A DNA stretch of 64,000 nt from an uncultured Pseudomonadota bacterium (GCA_913057905.1 CAJXPB010000001.1:124001-188000); one strand, 5' to 3'; shown: positions 16,258 to 26,696, counted from the first letter of the stretch. Notes: a model not told the origin generated them from the sequence alone. Made by a program: numbers and translations.

Positions 16258-18222
16258 ATGAAACGACATAATGGTCGGTTAAAAACGTGCGTCCTCGTGG
16301 CCGTCGGCCTGCTCCTGGTGGGCGTTGCCGGCGCCTGCAACGATTCGGCGCCCTCCAGCCTGGGGGATGCCGGCGTCGACGGCGGAGCTGACTCCTCTCG
16401 AACCAAACTGATTCCCGACGAACTCCCGGCCGACTCGATCTGCCTGGGCAATGGTTGGTGTTGGCTGGAGCCGTCGCCTTCGCCGCATTCGATCGATGAC
16501 CTGAAGGCCGGCGAGGACGGCGTCCGAGGAGTCGGCGAACTCGATGATCTTCGAGGTGAGGTCCCCTTCCGATGGGGCGAGACCTTCGAGATACCGCAGG
16601 TACCCATCCCGGACGACGAGGAACTCCTGAGACTCACGCCGTCTTCGACCGGTTGGCTCGCCGTCACCGATGCCGGGGTCGTTTACGAATTCGACGGGCG
16701 GGGACATGTCGAGACTCGAGACCTTCCATGGCAGCCCGACGGCGTCGGCGAATTGGTGGGGCGTTCGATCGATTGGTTCATTGTCGACAGCACCGACCAC
16801 ACTCCCGTGGTGGTCCGCGACGGGGAACTCTCCGAGGTGAGAACCCTCGATAGCGGCGACACCACCATGTGGCAAAACGGCGACGTCTGGGAGATCGGGC
16901 CGGAAGATCCCGACGCCGCTCGATTCGACGACGAAACATGGAGGGCCTTTCCGACACCGCCGGCCGAATTCAACCACTATCTCGAGGCCCTGGGCCCACC
17001 TCCCGATTCGCCCTGTTCCGACGTGGGCATCTGGGTCAACGCCAAAGAGGGTCTGCACCGCTGGGACGCCGAGTCGGGCACCTGGAGCCCGACGGACTAC
17101 GAGGGCCCCGAGGTCAACGCCATCGGGTGCGACGGTCGGGGCAACCTGTTGGTCGTCGACAAAGAAGCAGGATTCAGCCGACTGACCGACGATGGCTGGA
17201 AGCGCACCCAGCTCGAGGGCCTCGATTTAGTGACGATTGCGAACGCCGAGGGCAAAGCGCACCTGGGCGGCCGGGTCGGCACGCTGTTTGAACTCGAGGG
17301 GTCGAAGGTGACCAGACGTTCGAGGGGTCTGAGCATGCCGGCCGGCGAACGGCCCTTTCCGGACCCTGTCAACGAGATCTGGGTCAACCCCGATGGGAGC
17401 GACGGCTCGGTGACCCATAGCTCGGGGCTGTACCGATGGTCGAATGTCGGCTGGAAGATGGCCGACATCCCCGAAGACATCGAACTCACCGCCTACGGAA
17501 ATTTCGATACGTTCTGGGGCACCGATGAACCCGAGTACGCCATTTTCCAGAGACAATTGCTCGAATCCAGCCCGGACGGATGGGTCTATACGAGCATCGG
17601 TAGATTCGAGAACCCGATTGCCGAAGGCGCAGTCGACCTCGCGGGCCCCACCGACGACAACCTCTGGCTGGCCCGGAGCAAAGCACTGCACGAGAGCGGC
17701 GGATTCGGATGGATCAACAAAACGCCGAATGGCTCCGCCGCGAATCAGACGATACGCGAGGATCTTCTGAGTTTCTCGACGGTCTGGACGACGCCGGATG
17801 GCGAGGCGCGATTCCTCGCCGATGGCGACATCTACCGCCTCGAGGAGGACGGCCTCGGCGAGGATCTGAAGATGATCGACGAACCACCCTGCGGGGGAGG
17901 CGACGTTCACTTGACCGACGACGGGACTCTCTATCTGGCGACAAACAGGGGTTGCGTCGCCAGGCGTGATGCCGAGGGTTGGACCGAATTCAACACCGAT
18001 TTCGACGCGTACGACCCCGATGAAATCAGGTCCGTCTCCCTCATCGAACAGCCGGACAGCAACCGCCCTCTGGTGATCACCGGATTCGGCCTGCTCCAGA
18101 TAATGGACGGCGGGTCCCTGCAGATGGAGATGCTCGGTCAGTTTACCGACGGCGTCTATCTGCCCGACCGAAACGTCACGGTGCTTCTGCACCGCTACGG
18201 GATCCTAGTCAAATACCATTGA
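16258..18222 (+). CDS. Array lipoprotein 8 (subtype B, last copy)
   Basis: A GGAG immediately after the stop of copy 7 (16248-16251) precedes the ATG. The 654-aa product has lipobox V-A-G-A-C (C27) and a short linker with only a hint of Asp/Gly richness. The hallmark is W-C-W-L-E-P with C62 and C68: the otherwise invariant His before Pro is Glu here. Subtype-B marks are V-Y-E-F-D-G-R-G and T-M-W-Q-N-G-D-V-W-E-I. It lacks a couple of residues around the C-terminal cysteine pair (P-P-C-G-G-G-D). It ends I-L-V-K-Y-H, only 10 bp from the converging stop of the next gene, so the array ends here. Confidence 0.85.
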   Translation: MKRHNGRLKTCVLVAVGLLLVGVAGACNDSAPSSLGDAGVDGGADSSRTKLIPDELPADSICLGNGWCWLEPSPSPHSIDDLKAGEDGVRGVGELDDLRGEVPFRWGETFEIPQVPIPDDEELLRLTPSSTGWLAVTDAGVVYEFDGRGHVETRDLPWQPDGVGELVGRSIDWFIVDSTDHTPVVVRDGELSEVRTLDSGDTTMWQNGDVWEIGPEDPDAARFDDETWRAFPTPPAEFNHYLEALGPPPDSPCSDVGIWVNAKEGLHRWDAESGTWSPTDYEGPEVNAIGCDGRGNLLVVDKEAGFSRLTDDGWKRTQLEGLDLVTIANAEGKAHLGGRVGTLFELEGSKVTRRSRGLSMPAGERPFPDPVNEIWVNPDGSDGSVTHSSGLYRWSNVGWKMADIPEDIELTAYGNFDTFWGTDEPEYAIFQRQLLESSPDGWVYTSIGRFENPIAEGAVDLAGPTDDNLWLARSKALHESGGFGWINKTPNGSAANQTIREDLLSFSTVWTTPDGEARFLADGDIYRLEEDGLGEDLKMIDEPPCGGGDVHLTDDGTLYLATNRGCVARRDAEGWTEFNTDFDAYDPDEIRSVSLIEQPDSNRPLVITGFGLLQIMDGGSLQMEMLGQFTDGVYLPDRNVTVLLHRYGILVKYH

Positions 18223-18232
18223 GGACCGGCGG

Positions 18233-19156
18233 CTATTCGTCGTCGGTGGACCTCAGCAGAAACGGTCCGATCGACAGGGTCTTCTGAGTCACGGTCATAA
18301 TGCGGGCCATGTAGGCGACCAGAATCGCAAAGGGCGCCAGAGAGACGGTGGTCGTCGCCGTGACCAACAGGTTTGCGTGACTGACGCCCAAGGTCGCGCC
18401 CGCAAAATCCTCGGCCCGAAAATACGCCAGCATCGACGCACTGGCGAGGATGGCGGGCACGGCCGATATCATGATGCGGCGCGACAGCTCCGTCAGTTGC
18501 CACTGAAAAAAGAGCGTTTTGAAGTGTTCGCGCGCCACCCCGAACATCTGTAGTAGCTCATTGAGCTCTCGTGTGGCCGCCCTGCCCGCCTCGCCCTCCG
18601 ATTCATCCTGACGATTCAGGATCGACCGAACCTCCAGGATCATCCTCGAGTAGTCGAACTCGAGCGCCAGCCGGACCACTCCGAACCCGCCGAACTCAGC
18701 GCCATCAAGATCAACCGCCAAGCTCCGTGCGCGCTGCCGAATGTCGGTCAGCGTGTCCGTGCACGCCTTGTCCAGGCTCAAAGCCTCCAGGATTCGGTCG
18801 ACCCGGTCGGCGATCTGCTCGAGGAGTGCTCGAAAGAAGGCCGACGGCTCCGCCGGCGTCACATCCAGACCGGAGAGTTCCTCGAAGTCATGCTGAAAGT
18901 CCATGGCACCTTCGAGGCGGCGTTGCTGGTCGCCGACGGCGCCGAGTTCCTGCGACAGCACCAACTGACTGATCGTAATCACCAGGGTCACACCGGTAAT
19001 CGTCGCTGTCAGCAGGGCCTGAAAGAGTGTGTCGATCGAGTCGTCGGCGGTCAGGATGCCGAGCGCACCGCTCGGCTGCCACGTTCCTATCGCCGTGAGG
19101 CTGACAAAGAAGACCCCGAGGATGAGTCCGGCGATGGTAAGTCGGTTGGTATTCAC
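18233..19156 (-). CDS. Four-helix membrane protein of unknown function
   Basis: The reading frame extends far upstream, but that part is antisense to pirin. The real start is most likely GTG 19156, which begins directly before a membrane segment and gives 307 aa. Hydrophobic segments lie at about 6-26, 43-65, 222-245 and 258-283. The second runs into L-V-I-T-I-S-Q-L-V-L-S-Q-E-L-G-A-V-G-D-Q, a strongly conserved-looking stretch. The middle (70-220) is charged, helical and probably cytoplasmic. From memory, proteins with this S-Q-E-x-G-x-V-G-D-Q segment are common in haloarchaea, so transfer is possible, but I could not check it. No function can be assigned. It diverges from pirin across 72 bp. 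Confidence 0.75.
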   Translation of the reverse strand: MNTNRLTIAGLILGVFFVSLTAIGTWQPSGALGILTADDSIDTLFQALLTATITGVTLVITISQLVLSQELGAVGDQQRRLEGAMDFQHDFEELSGLDVTPAEPSAFFRALLEQIADRVDRILEALSLDKACTDTLTDIRQRARSLAVDLDGAEFGGFGVVRLALEFDYSRMILEVRSILNRQDESEGEAGRAATRELNELLQMFGVAREHFKTLFFQWQLTELSRRIMISAVPAILASASMLAYFRAEDFAGATLGVSHANLLVTATTTVSLAPFAILVAYMARIMTVTQKTLSIGPFLLRSTDDE

Positions 19157-19228
19157 GTCAGTTGAATTGCACCGAGGAGACGATAGACTTGAGCCGTTCG
19201 CATAACACACGCAGCCGATGAGGACGAG

Positions 19229-20158
19229 ATGAGCTGGAGCCCCTGCCCGGATCCGAAGCTGGGAAATCGAGAGTCGGTCGAGGCCATCGAGATGATGCTG
19301 GTGCCGAGGGCCGTCGACCTGGCCGGCATGGACGTCCGCCGGGTCCTCCCCTCGCGCGAACGCCAGATGGTCGGGCCGTTTATCTTCTTCGACCAGATGG
19401 GCCCTGCCGAATTTCTGACCGACAGCGGCCTCGATGTGCGGCCCCATCCGCACATCAATCTCGCGACCCTGACGTACCTGTTCGACGGCGAAATCGTCCA
19501 TCGCGACAGCCTGGGCAGCGAACAGACGATCCGGCCCGGCGAGGTCAACTGGATGAAGGCCGGTCGAGGGATCGTTCATTCGGAGCGGACCGACCCCCAG
19601 CGCCGGCGTCACGCCCACGACCTCTTCGGAATCCAGAGCTGGGTCGCACTGCCCGAAGATCACGAGGAGTCGGAACCGGAATTCAAACACTTCGACGGAG
19701 AGGACGTGCCCGTCGTCGACTCGCAGGGGCTGCGAGCCCGCGTTCTGGCCGGAACCGCGTTCGGCGAGCAGGCGACCATGAAGACGCCCTCTCCTGCCCT
19801 GTACGCCGAAGTCTCGGCCGACGCCGACACGACCGTCCCGATCGACACCACATTCGACGAACGGGCCATCTACACGTTGGACGGTGACGTCCGAATCGAT
19901 GGATGCACCTTCGGCCCGCACCGACTACTGGTGTTTCGGCCCGGCGCGGAGATACACGTCGAAGCCCTCGAAGATGCCCACTTCATGCTCTTTGGCGGCG
20001 ATCCGATGGAGAGCGAACGCTACATCTGGTGGAACTTCGTTTCGTCGCGCAAGGAGCGGATCGAGCAGGCCAAAGAGGAGTGGGCCAACGGCCTCTTCGA
20101 GACGGTGCCTGGCGACGAAGAGGACTTCATTCCCCTGCCAGGGCAACGATCAAGTTGA
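19229..20158 (+). CDS. Pirin family protein
   Basis: The 309-aa protein has the double-cupin layout of pirins. The first cupin carries the metal ligands in R-P-H-P-H-I-N (about 71-77), the later H-R-D-S-L-G (about 92-97) and the G-x-V-N-W-M-x-A-G-R-G-I-V-H-S-E-R signature (about 106-121). Pirins bind iron and some have quercetinase or redox-sensor activity, so the substrate cannot be predicted. A C-terminal extension of about 30 residues (W-W-N-F-V-S-S-R-K-E-R-I) is normal for the family. Its last 9 bases overlap the 3-prime end of the converging diguanylate cyclase gene. Confidence 0.93.
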   Translation: MSWSPCPDPKLGNRESVEAIEMMLVPRAVDLAGMDVRRVLPSRERQMVGPFIFFDQMGPAEFLTDSGLDVRPHPHINLATLTYLFDGEIVHRDSLGSEQTIRPGEVNWMKAGRGIVHSERTDPQRRRHAHDLFGIQSWVALPEDHEESEPEFKHFDGEDVPVVDSQGLRARVLAGTAFGEQATMKTPSPALYAEVSADADTTVPIDTTFDERAIYTLDGDVRIDGCTFGPHRLLVFRPGAEIHVEALEDAHFMLFGGDPMESERYIWWNFVSSRKERIEQAKEEWANGLFETVPGDEEDFIPLPGQRSS

Positions 20159-21598
20159 AGTCTCGACGCGGTCGCGTCCCTTTTGTTTCGCCTCGTAGAG
20201 CGCGGTGTCTGCCCGTTCGATGAGGTCTTCGGCGGCCTCACCGGGCGAGCGAAGTTCCGTGACGCCCGCGCTGCAGGTGATTGTCATCTCCTGGCCCTCC
20301 GCCTCGAAGGTCAGCTCGCGCAATTTCGCCAGGAATCGCTCTGCCAGCGTCTCGGCGCCCTCGAGCCCGACGTGGGGCAGGATCGCAATGAACTCCTCAC
20401 CGCCGTACCGGCCAGCCACGTCGGCATCACGCATGAAGTTGCGCAGAAGTCCCCCGAATTCACGAAGGACTTCGTCTCCGGCCAGATGGCCGTAGGTGTC
20501 ATTCAGCTCCTTGAAGTGGTCCAGATCCAGCATGACCACCGACACCGTGTGCCCGTATCGGTCCGCCCGTTCCAGTTCCTGGTCGAGACGGGTGAAGACC
20601 TCTTCGCGGTTCACCAGCCCCGTAAGTGGGTCGCTGCGAGCCCGAATCTCCATGACCTGCAGGTGACGTTCCCGCTCGAACTCCCGTCCGACCCACTGAG
20701 CGAGCAACTTCACAAACGTGCGCTCGCCCTCATTAAAGGTAGGTTCCCGAGGCTGCTCGTCGGCAAAACAGAGGGTCCCGTGAAGTTCGCCGTTTACAGT
20801 GACTTTTGCCCCCACATAACAGGCGAGACCGAAGCGTTTGTACGCCGGATCGTCCTGCATGCCCTCCGTGGGAGCGTTCTGGTAGGCCACGAGGTCGCTG
20901 CGCGCGATGGTCTTTCGACAGTAGCTCTCTTCGAGCGGACTCGAGCCGCCCGGTTGAAGATCGACATGGTCCCCGACCGCCTGCCAGATGTACTGGGTCT
21001 CCTCGCGAATGTCGGTCACAAATCCGTAGGGCAATCCCAGCCGCTCGCAGCCGATCTCGAGCAATCGACGGACCTTGATCGGCAGGTCCAGATCGGAGCG
21101 CCCCGCGACCTCGTACAGATCCCGAAGCGCCTGCCGATCCTCCTCGAGCTCTCCTCTCACCTGGACGACCTCGGTGACGTCTTTGGCCACGGCGACAACT
21201 CCGCGAAACTCTCCATCTTCGGTCAAATACGGCGTCAGCGTGTGCTCGAAGATCCGCGACCGCCCGTCATCAGTTTTTACCTGGACCTCGAGCGCCTCAC
21301 CACCATTTTCGGGGTCCTTGAGGCTCTGAATGATGGCTTCGGTGGCCGCCGCTTCGGTTTCGTCAGTGACGATCTCGCCGGCCCGCATCCCCAGCGCCTC
21401 GTCTCCCTCCAACCCGAATTGGTTGGCGGAGGCCCGATTGTAGTAGATAATCCGTCCCTTCGGATCGAGCGCGTAGACCGGTTCGCCGATGGCATCCAAC
21501 ACGATGTCGATATCGTCGACCCCATCGGACTCGTGCGTAGCCGCGACATCCTTGAGGATATCCAGCACCCCACGGTCGATGTCTTCTCTGTGAGCCAT
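20150..21598 (-). CDS. PAS-GAF-GGDEF diguanylate cyclase
   Basis: The 482-aa soluble protein has a PAS domain with PAC (about 25-135), a GAF domain (about 155-310) and a GGDEF domain (about 320-480). The active site is G-G-E-E-F at 399-403, which is competent. An R-D-A-D inhibitory site (390-393) lies five residues upstream, the normal spacing for product inhibition by c-di-GMP. The GAF domain contains E-E-S-Y-C and several Cys residues that could sense redox state or a ligand. There is no membrane segment and no EAL domain. It makes c-di-GMP; the PilZ protein at 43730-44095 is a possible effector. It is transcribed away from the rhodanese-E1 gene. Confidence 0.93.
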   Translation of the reverse strand: MAHREDIDRGVLDILKDVAATHESDGVDDIDIVLDAIGEPVYALDPKGRIIYYNRASANQFGLEGDEALGMRAGEIVTDETEAAATEAIIQSLKDPENGGEALEVQVKTDDGRSRIFEHTLTPYLTEDGEFRGVVAVAKDVTEVVQVRGELEEDRQALRDLYEVAGRSDLDLPIKVRRLLEIGCERLGLPYGFVTDIREETQYIWQAVGDHVDLQPGGSSPLEESYCRKTIARSDLVAYQNAPTEGMQDDPAYKRFGLACYVGAKVTVNGELHGTLCFADEQPREPTFNEGERTFVKLLAQWVGREFERERHLQVMEIRARSDPLTGLVNREEVFTRLDQELERADRYGHTVSVVMLDLDHFKELNDTYGHLAGDEVLREFGGLLRNFMRDADVAGRYGGEEFIAILPHVGLEGAETLAERFLAKLRELTFEAEGQEMTITCSAGVTELRSPGEAAEDLIERADTALYEAKQKGRDRVETST

Positions 21599-21703
21599 CT
21601 GGTTCCAGTGGAACGATGTACCGAACTTCGCTCACACACTTTACCGCTCGAAGTGCACCGTGACTAGCTGCACCCCGTTATAGGCGTCGCCAATGATACG
21701 TCC

Positions 21704-21732
21704 TTGCCTAAACTCTACTAAATCGGTATGAA
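21704..21732 (+). promoter_or_regulatory. Candidate sigma70-type promoter for the rhodanese-E1 gene
   Basis: TTGCCT (21704-21709) and TATGAA (21727-21732) are exactly 17 bp apart in the AT-richer 243-bp divergent region. Both match the consensus at 4 of 6 positions. It would give a leader of about 105 bases. Read by eye. Confidence 0.35.
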
Positions 21733-21841
21733 TTACCCGGATTAAGGAATACCCTGCGCGTCGGTGCCGTTTACCGCGGTGTAGACCGATGCGAAAAGCC
21801 GACTTTTTAGAAGACAAGAAACTCGCCCGAAGGAAGCAATT

Positions 21842-23017
<1,176 letters not shown>

Positions 23018-23023
23018 GCCCCA

Positions 23024-23638
23024 TCAAATGACGGCGTCGTCCGGCGACACCGCGTACGGCCAGCGGATGCTCTGGTAGTCGTCGTTGTCGACGCCGAGGG
23101 TCTCTCGCATCACTTCCCGAAAGTCCCGCACGGCCTCGACGGCCTGGCCACGTGCATCGCTGCGCTTGCGAACGCGTCCGCGGTAGACGTCACGGGAGTT
23201 CTCTTGCGCCTTTTTGGCGTCGTGTGCGCTCTCCTGGCGACGTTCGATCTTGTCGGCCAGGTCGCCCGAGCCCTCGATGTCGTCGGCGTCCTCGCGCAGG
23301 AACGTCTTCATCTGCTCGACGACCCCGTCGAGTTCTTCGGCATCCCAGTACCGGACACGGGCATCGGGGTAACCGGTGACGTTCATCGAATCGAGCTGGT
23401 TCTGGACATCCCGCAGGATCTCCGAGAGCGCCTTCCATGCCTGTTTTTCGGCGTTCCAGTCCTCACGCCAGTCGACGTACAGGCGGTCCGACTCGTCGCG
23501 GCTCTCCTCGAACTTCTCGAGCGCGCGTTCAAGTCGCGGAAGGTGGCGATCACAGAAATCACGGTCGCGATGATTCCGGCAGTACTCGATGCTGCTGGTC
23601 AGCGCGGCCCGCAACTCGGCGACATTGCAGTTCGCCAT
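23024..23638 (-). CDS. Hypothetical coiled-coil protein
   Basis: The 204-aa product is highly charged (Asp, Glu, Arg) and mostly helical, with likely coiled coils at about 35-90 and 105-175. The first 30 residues contain three cysteines (N-C-N, Y-C-R, F-C-D) in a helical context. There is no signal peptide or membrane segment. I do not recognise the family. It ends 6 bp from the converging rhodanese-E1 gene and starts 59 bp downstream of the histidine kinase stop, so the two minus-strand genes may share a transcript. Confidence 0.7.
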   Translation of the reverse strand: MANCNVAELRAALTSSIEYCRNHRDRDFCDRHLPRLERALEKFEESRDESDRLYVDWREDWNAEKQAWKALSEILRDVQNQLDSMNVTGYPDARVRYWDAEELDGVVEQMKTFLREDADDIEGSGDLADKIERRQESAHDAKKAQENSRDVYRGRVRKRSDARGQAVEAVRDFREVMRETLGVDNDDYQSIRWPYAVSPDDAVI

Positions 23639-23697
23639 GGGAAGCTCTCCTGGCTATCGTCAGCGTATCGGTGTCACTCGATGGCGACCCGATGGCG

Positions 23698-25602
23698 TCA
23701 CTCGAAGACGTCATCGGGGACGCGATCCAACTCCGGGGGACTATCGTAATAGCCGCTGTCTCGCAAGTTCTCGTCCTCCTTGAACTTCTCGGCGCGGATC
23801 GGCAGCCGCACGAAAAATGTCGTACCCTCGCCGGGCTCGGTCTCGAAGTCGATCTCGCCGCCGAGGCTGCGAATGATGTCGCGCGAAATCGACAGTCCCA
23901 GGCCGGTACCCTCGCCGGTCTCCTTTGTCGTAAAGAATGCGTCGAAGATCTGGTCGCGAGCGTCTTCGGGGATGCCCTTGCCAGTATCGGAGATCGCGAC
24001 CTCGACGATGCCCTCTTCCCGGTCGACGAGCCGCGTCCGGACCGTGATCTTGTTTTCTTCGACTCTGTGCTCCTCGATGGCCTGAACGGCATTGACCATC
24101 AGATTCAGAAACACCTGACTGAGCCGGCTGGCGTCGGACATGATCTGGGGCACCTCCCCGTAGTCGAGTTCGATGTTCGCGCGGAACTTCGCCTCGTGGC
24201 TGACCAGGTTGGTCGTGGCATCGAGTAGGCTCTGCAGGTCGATCCAGCCCGCCTCTTCGCCGGAGTCGCGCGACAGATAACGCAGATCCTGCACGATCTG
24301 ATGGATCCTCTGCATGCCGTTCAAACTACGCGACAGCAGCGAATCCATGTCCTCTTTGAGGTACCCGATGTCGTAGGTTTGACGCATCGCTTCCAGGCCA
24401 TCGGCCGACATCGATTCGGCGCCCTCCTCTGCCCCTCTTTCGATCCGCTCTTCGAGTTCGTCCAGAAACTCGACGATGGTTTCGGTGTACTCGAGCATGA
24501 CGCTCAAGTTGCTGATCACGAAGCTCGCCGGGTTGTTGATTTCGTGGGCGATCTCGGCGGCCAACAGCCCGACGGCGGCGAATTTTTCGGCATGAACCAG
24601 TTGGTCCTGGGCACTCTGCAGGGATTCGTAGGCCTCTTTGACCTCCGAGAAGAGCCGGGCGTTGTCCAGGGCGCTGGAGAACTGGAGGGCCATCGCGCGC
24701 AGCCCCTCCGAAGAGACGCTCGACCCCGCATGTTGCGCGCCGCTTCGCCCCAGCGCGAGTACACCTATCGGGCGTTTGTTGGCCCGCAACGGCAACAACT
24801 GAATCTCGCCGTCGGGAAAATACTCCCAGAATGGATCCAACCCCGGGTAACGTCGGGCCTCTTCGCGGGAGCCGAGGACGGTGATCCGGTCGGCGTTCAG
24901 CAGCGACGCCCACTCCTCGTTCATGGTCGGGTCGCTGCACATCGACGCGTCGCCGGCCGAAAACGACGCGCCGCACTCGAGCCCGTGAACCTCGGGGTCG
25001 ACGGCCGGAAGGTCGGCGGAATCCTCCAGGAGATCCAGCGGAGGCTCCAGATCCAGGAGGGTCACGACCTTTTGCTGGCAAACCCCCGCAAAGACCCACA
25101 GGCCGCGTCGGACGATGGTATCGCGATCCAGCGAACTCGAGACGCCGTTGGCCAGAGCGTTGAGACCCAGAAGTTCGGTGCTTCGACCCTTCAGCTCACG
25201 ATGCAACCGTGCGTCGCGGCGTCGGATGTCATGACGATTCAGGATCGCCTCCAAGGTCCCGAACCGATGGTCCGACCGAAGCTGTTCCTCGAAGACGTAG
25301 TCGTCGGCTCCGCTTCGGATCGCGTCGGACGCGGCGGCGGACTCCCCATTCGGAATCAGGGCGAGCAGTGGCACGCTGTGGTCCATGTGATCCGAGAAAT
25401 CGACCAGAGCGGCGCGTTCGGGAGCCTCGAGAGTCGACGGGAACAGGATCGCAGCGCGCCGGTATTCGTCGAGGGCAGCCCGGAGGTCATCCAGATTGTC
25501 GATCTCCGGGGCCGTCCACTCGTCTTTCGCGTCTCCGCTCACCGTCTGCCGGAGTTCGGAGTCGGACAACCGGTACAGAATCAGCGCCTTGGTCATGGCC
25601 AT
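23698..25602 (-). CDS. Soluble sensor histidine kinase with N-terminal receiver-like and GAF domains
   Basis: I use ATG 25602 (634 aa); an in-frame ATG at 25596 and a GTG at 25629 are possible. The first 120 residues look like a response-regulator-type fold that ends R-S-G-A-D-D-Y-V-F, but I cannot see a clear phospho-acceptor Asp, so it may be a pseudo-receiver. A GAF domain (about 145-320) and a short coiled coil follow. The HisKA H-box is A-E-I-A-H-E-I-N-N-P-A-S, with His at about 353. The HATPase_c domain has N-box N-L-M-V-N-A-V-Q-A-I and G-boxes D-T-G-K-G-I-P and G-E-G-T-G-L-G-L-S-I. There is no membrane segment and no adjacent response regulator, so it is an orphan cytoplasmic kinase. 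Confidence 0.9.
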   Translation of the reverse strand: MAMTKALILYRLSDSELRQTVSGDAKDEWTAPEIDNLDDLRAALDEYRRAAILFPSTLEAPERAALVDFSDHMDHSVPLLALIPNGESAAASDAIRSGADDYVFEEQLRSDHRFGTLEAILNRHDIRRRDARLHRELKGRSTELLGLNALANGVSSSLDRDTIVRRGLWVFAGVCQQKVVTLLDLEPPLDLLEDSADLPAVDPEVHGLECGASFSAGDASMCSDPTMNEEWASLLNADRITVLGSREEARRYPGLDPFWEYFPDGEIQLLPLRANKRPIGVLALGRSGAQHAGSSVSSEGLRAMALQFSSALDNARLFSEVKEAYESLQSAQDQLVHAEKFAAVGLLAAEIAHEINNPASFVISNLSVMLEYTETIVEFLDELEERIERGAEEGAESMSADGLEAMRQTYDIGYLKEDMDSLLSRSLNGMQRIHQIVQDLRYLSRDSGEEAGWIDLQSLLDATTNLVSHEAKFRANIELDYGEVPQIMSDASRLSQVFLNLMVNAVQAIEEHRVEENKITVRTRLVDREEGIVEVAISDTGKGIPEDARDQIFDAFFTTKETGEGTGLGLSISRDIIRSLGGEIDFETEPGEGTTFFVRLPIRAEKFKEDENLRDSGYYDSPPELDRVPDDVFE

Positions 25603-25769
25603 CCGGGGTCGGAAGATTCGTCTTGACACGCACAGACTACCACCCCGAGGGAGCGTTTTGAAAGCCGGAGTTTCCCCGTGGGTGTGGAGAGAACTTTACT
25701 TGCCGCCCTGAAATGCAATCCCCTACAAAGGCCCTGGTGTGAATCGTCTTCTCAAGGCTGTGTAGACAT

Positions 25770-26696
25770 ATGGCGTCAGACTTCTCGGTCCGGTTTCTGG
25801 GCACCCGCGGGAGCATTCCCGCCACCGGGCCCGACTTCAACGATGTAGGTGGAGCGACCTCCTGTGTGGTCGTGGAGGCCGGCTCCCGTGACCTCATCTT
25901 CGACGCCGGCTCCGGCCTGACCCGGTGGAGCGATACCGTCATGCAGCGCTATCAGGCCGACGGTGGCCCGCTGGCGTCGCATCTCTTCTTTACCCATTGT
26001 CATCTGGACCATCTCATCGGGCTTCCATACTACTCTCCGCTCTTTTTGCCCGACTCGAGCGTCCGTCTGTACGGCCCCCGAAGCACACAGTTTGACTCGT
26101 TTGGCGATGCGGTCCGGCAGTTTATTCACCCGCCGTTCTTTCCGGTACCGATGTTTGAGATGGCAGCAGACATCGAGTTTCACGACTTCTCGGAACCGGA
26201 CTGCGCGCTCTTCCAGTTCGGGGTCGAAGAGCCGGTATTGACGAGGCCGACTGCCACCGGCGCCTCCGAGGGAGTGCCCGACGACCAGGTGGAGGTCTCG
26301 GTCGAGAGCCTGCGCGGCTACAATCACCCGAAATCCGGGGTCAATCACTACCGGATCCGTTTCGACGACAAGACCGTCGTCTACGCCACCGATACCGAGG
26401 CGTATCCCAGGGGCGACCGACGCCTCATCGAGTTCGCCGAAGGCGCCGACGTACTGATTCACGATGCGATGTACACCGATGACCAGTACGTCTCACGGCC
26501 TTCAGCTCAGGGGTTCGGTCACTCGGCCGTCTCGGACGCCGCCACGGTCGCCGCAGAGGCCGACGTCGACCGACTCTTTCTGTTCCACCACGATCCCAGG
26601 AACGACGACCAAGAACTCGCCGAACTCGAACGCCAGGGTCAGCAGACGTTCGCGGCGACGACCCTCGCACGCGACGGGTTGACCCACAAAGTCTGA
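25770..26696 (+). CDS. Metallo-beta-lactamase fold hydrolase
   Basis: The 308-aa protein opens with F-S-V-R-F-L-G-T-R-G-S-I-P and the family zinc motif T-H-C-H-L-D-H (about 76-82). The third-site region is Y-A-T-D-T-E (about 209-214). A late segment, G-F-G-H-S-A-V-S-D-A...L-F-H-H-D-P, supplies the last histidines. This pattern belongs to the PhnP/RNase Z-like branch, which includes cyclic-nucleotide phosphodiesterases and nucleases. The substrate is unknown. There is no signal peptide. It is divergent from the histidine kinase and ends 10 bp from bamB. Confidence 0.88.
   Translation: MASDFSVRFLGTRGSIPATGPDFNDVGGATSCVVVEAGSRDLIFDAGSGLTRWSDTVMQRYQADGGPLASHLFFTHCHLDHLIGLPYYSPLFLPDSSVRLYGPRSTQFDSFGDAVRQFIHPPFFPVPMFEMAADIEFHDFSEPDCALFQFGVEEPVLTRPTATGASEGVPDDQVEVSVESLRGYNHPKSGVNHYRIRFDDKTVVYATDTEAYPRGDRRLIEFAEGADVLIHDAMYTDDQYVSRPSAQGFGHSAVSDAATVAAEADVDRLFLFHHDPRNDDQELAELERQGQQTFAATTLARDGLTHKV

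Noticed and set aside
19157..19921. Upstream part of the frame of the four-helix membrane protein
   Set aside because: It is antisense to pirin; the helix starts right after GTG 19156.
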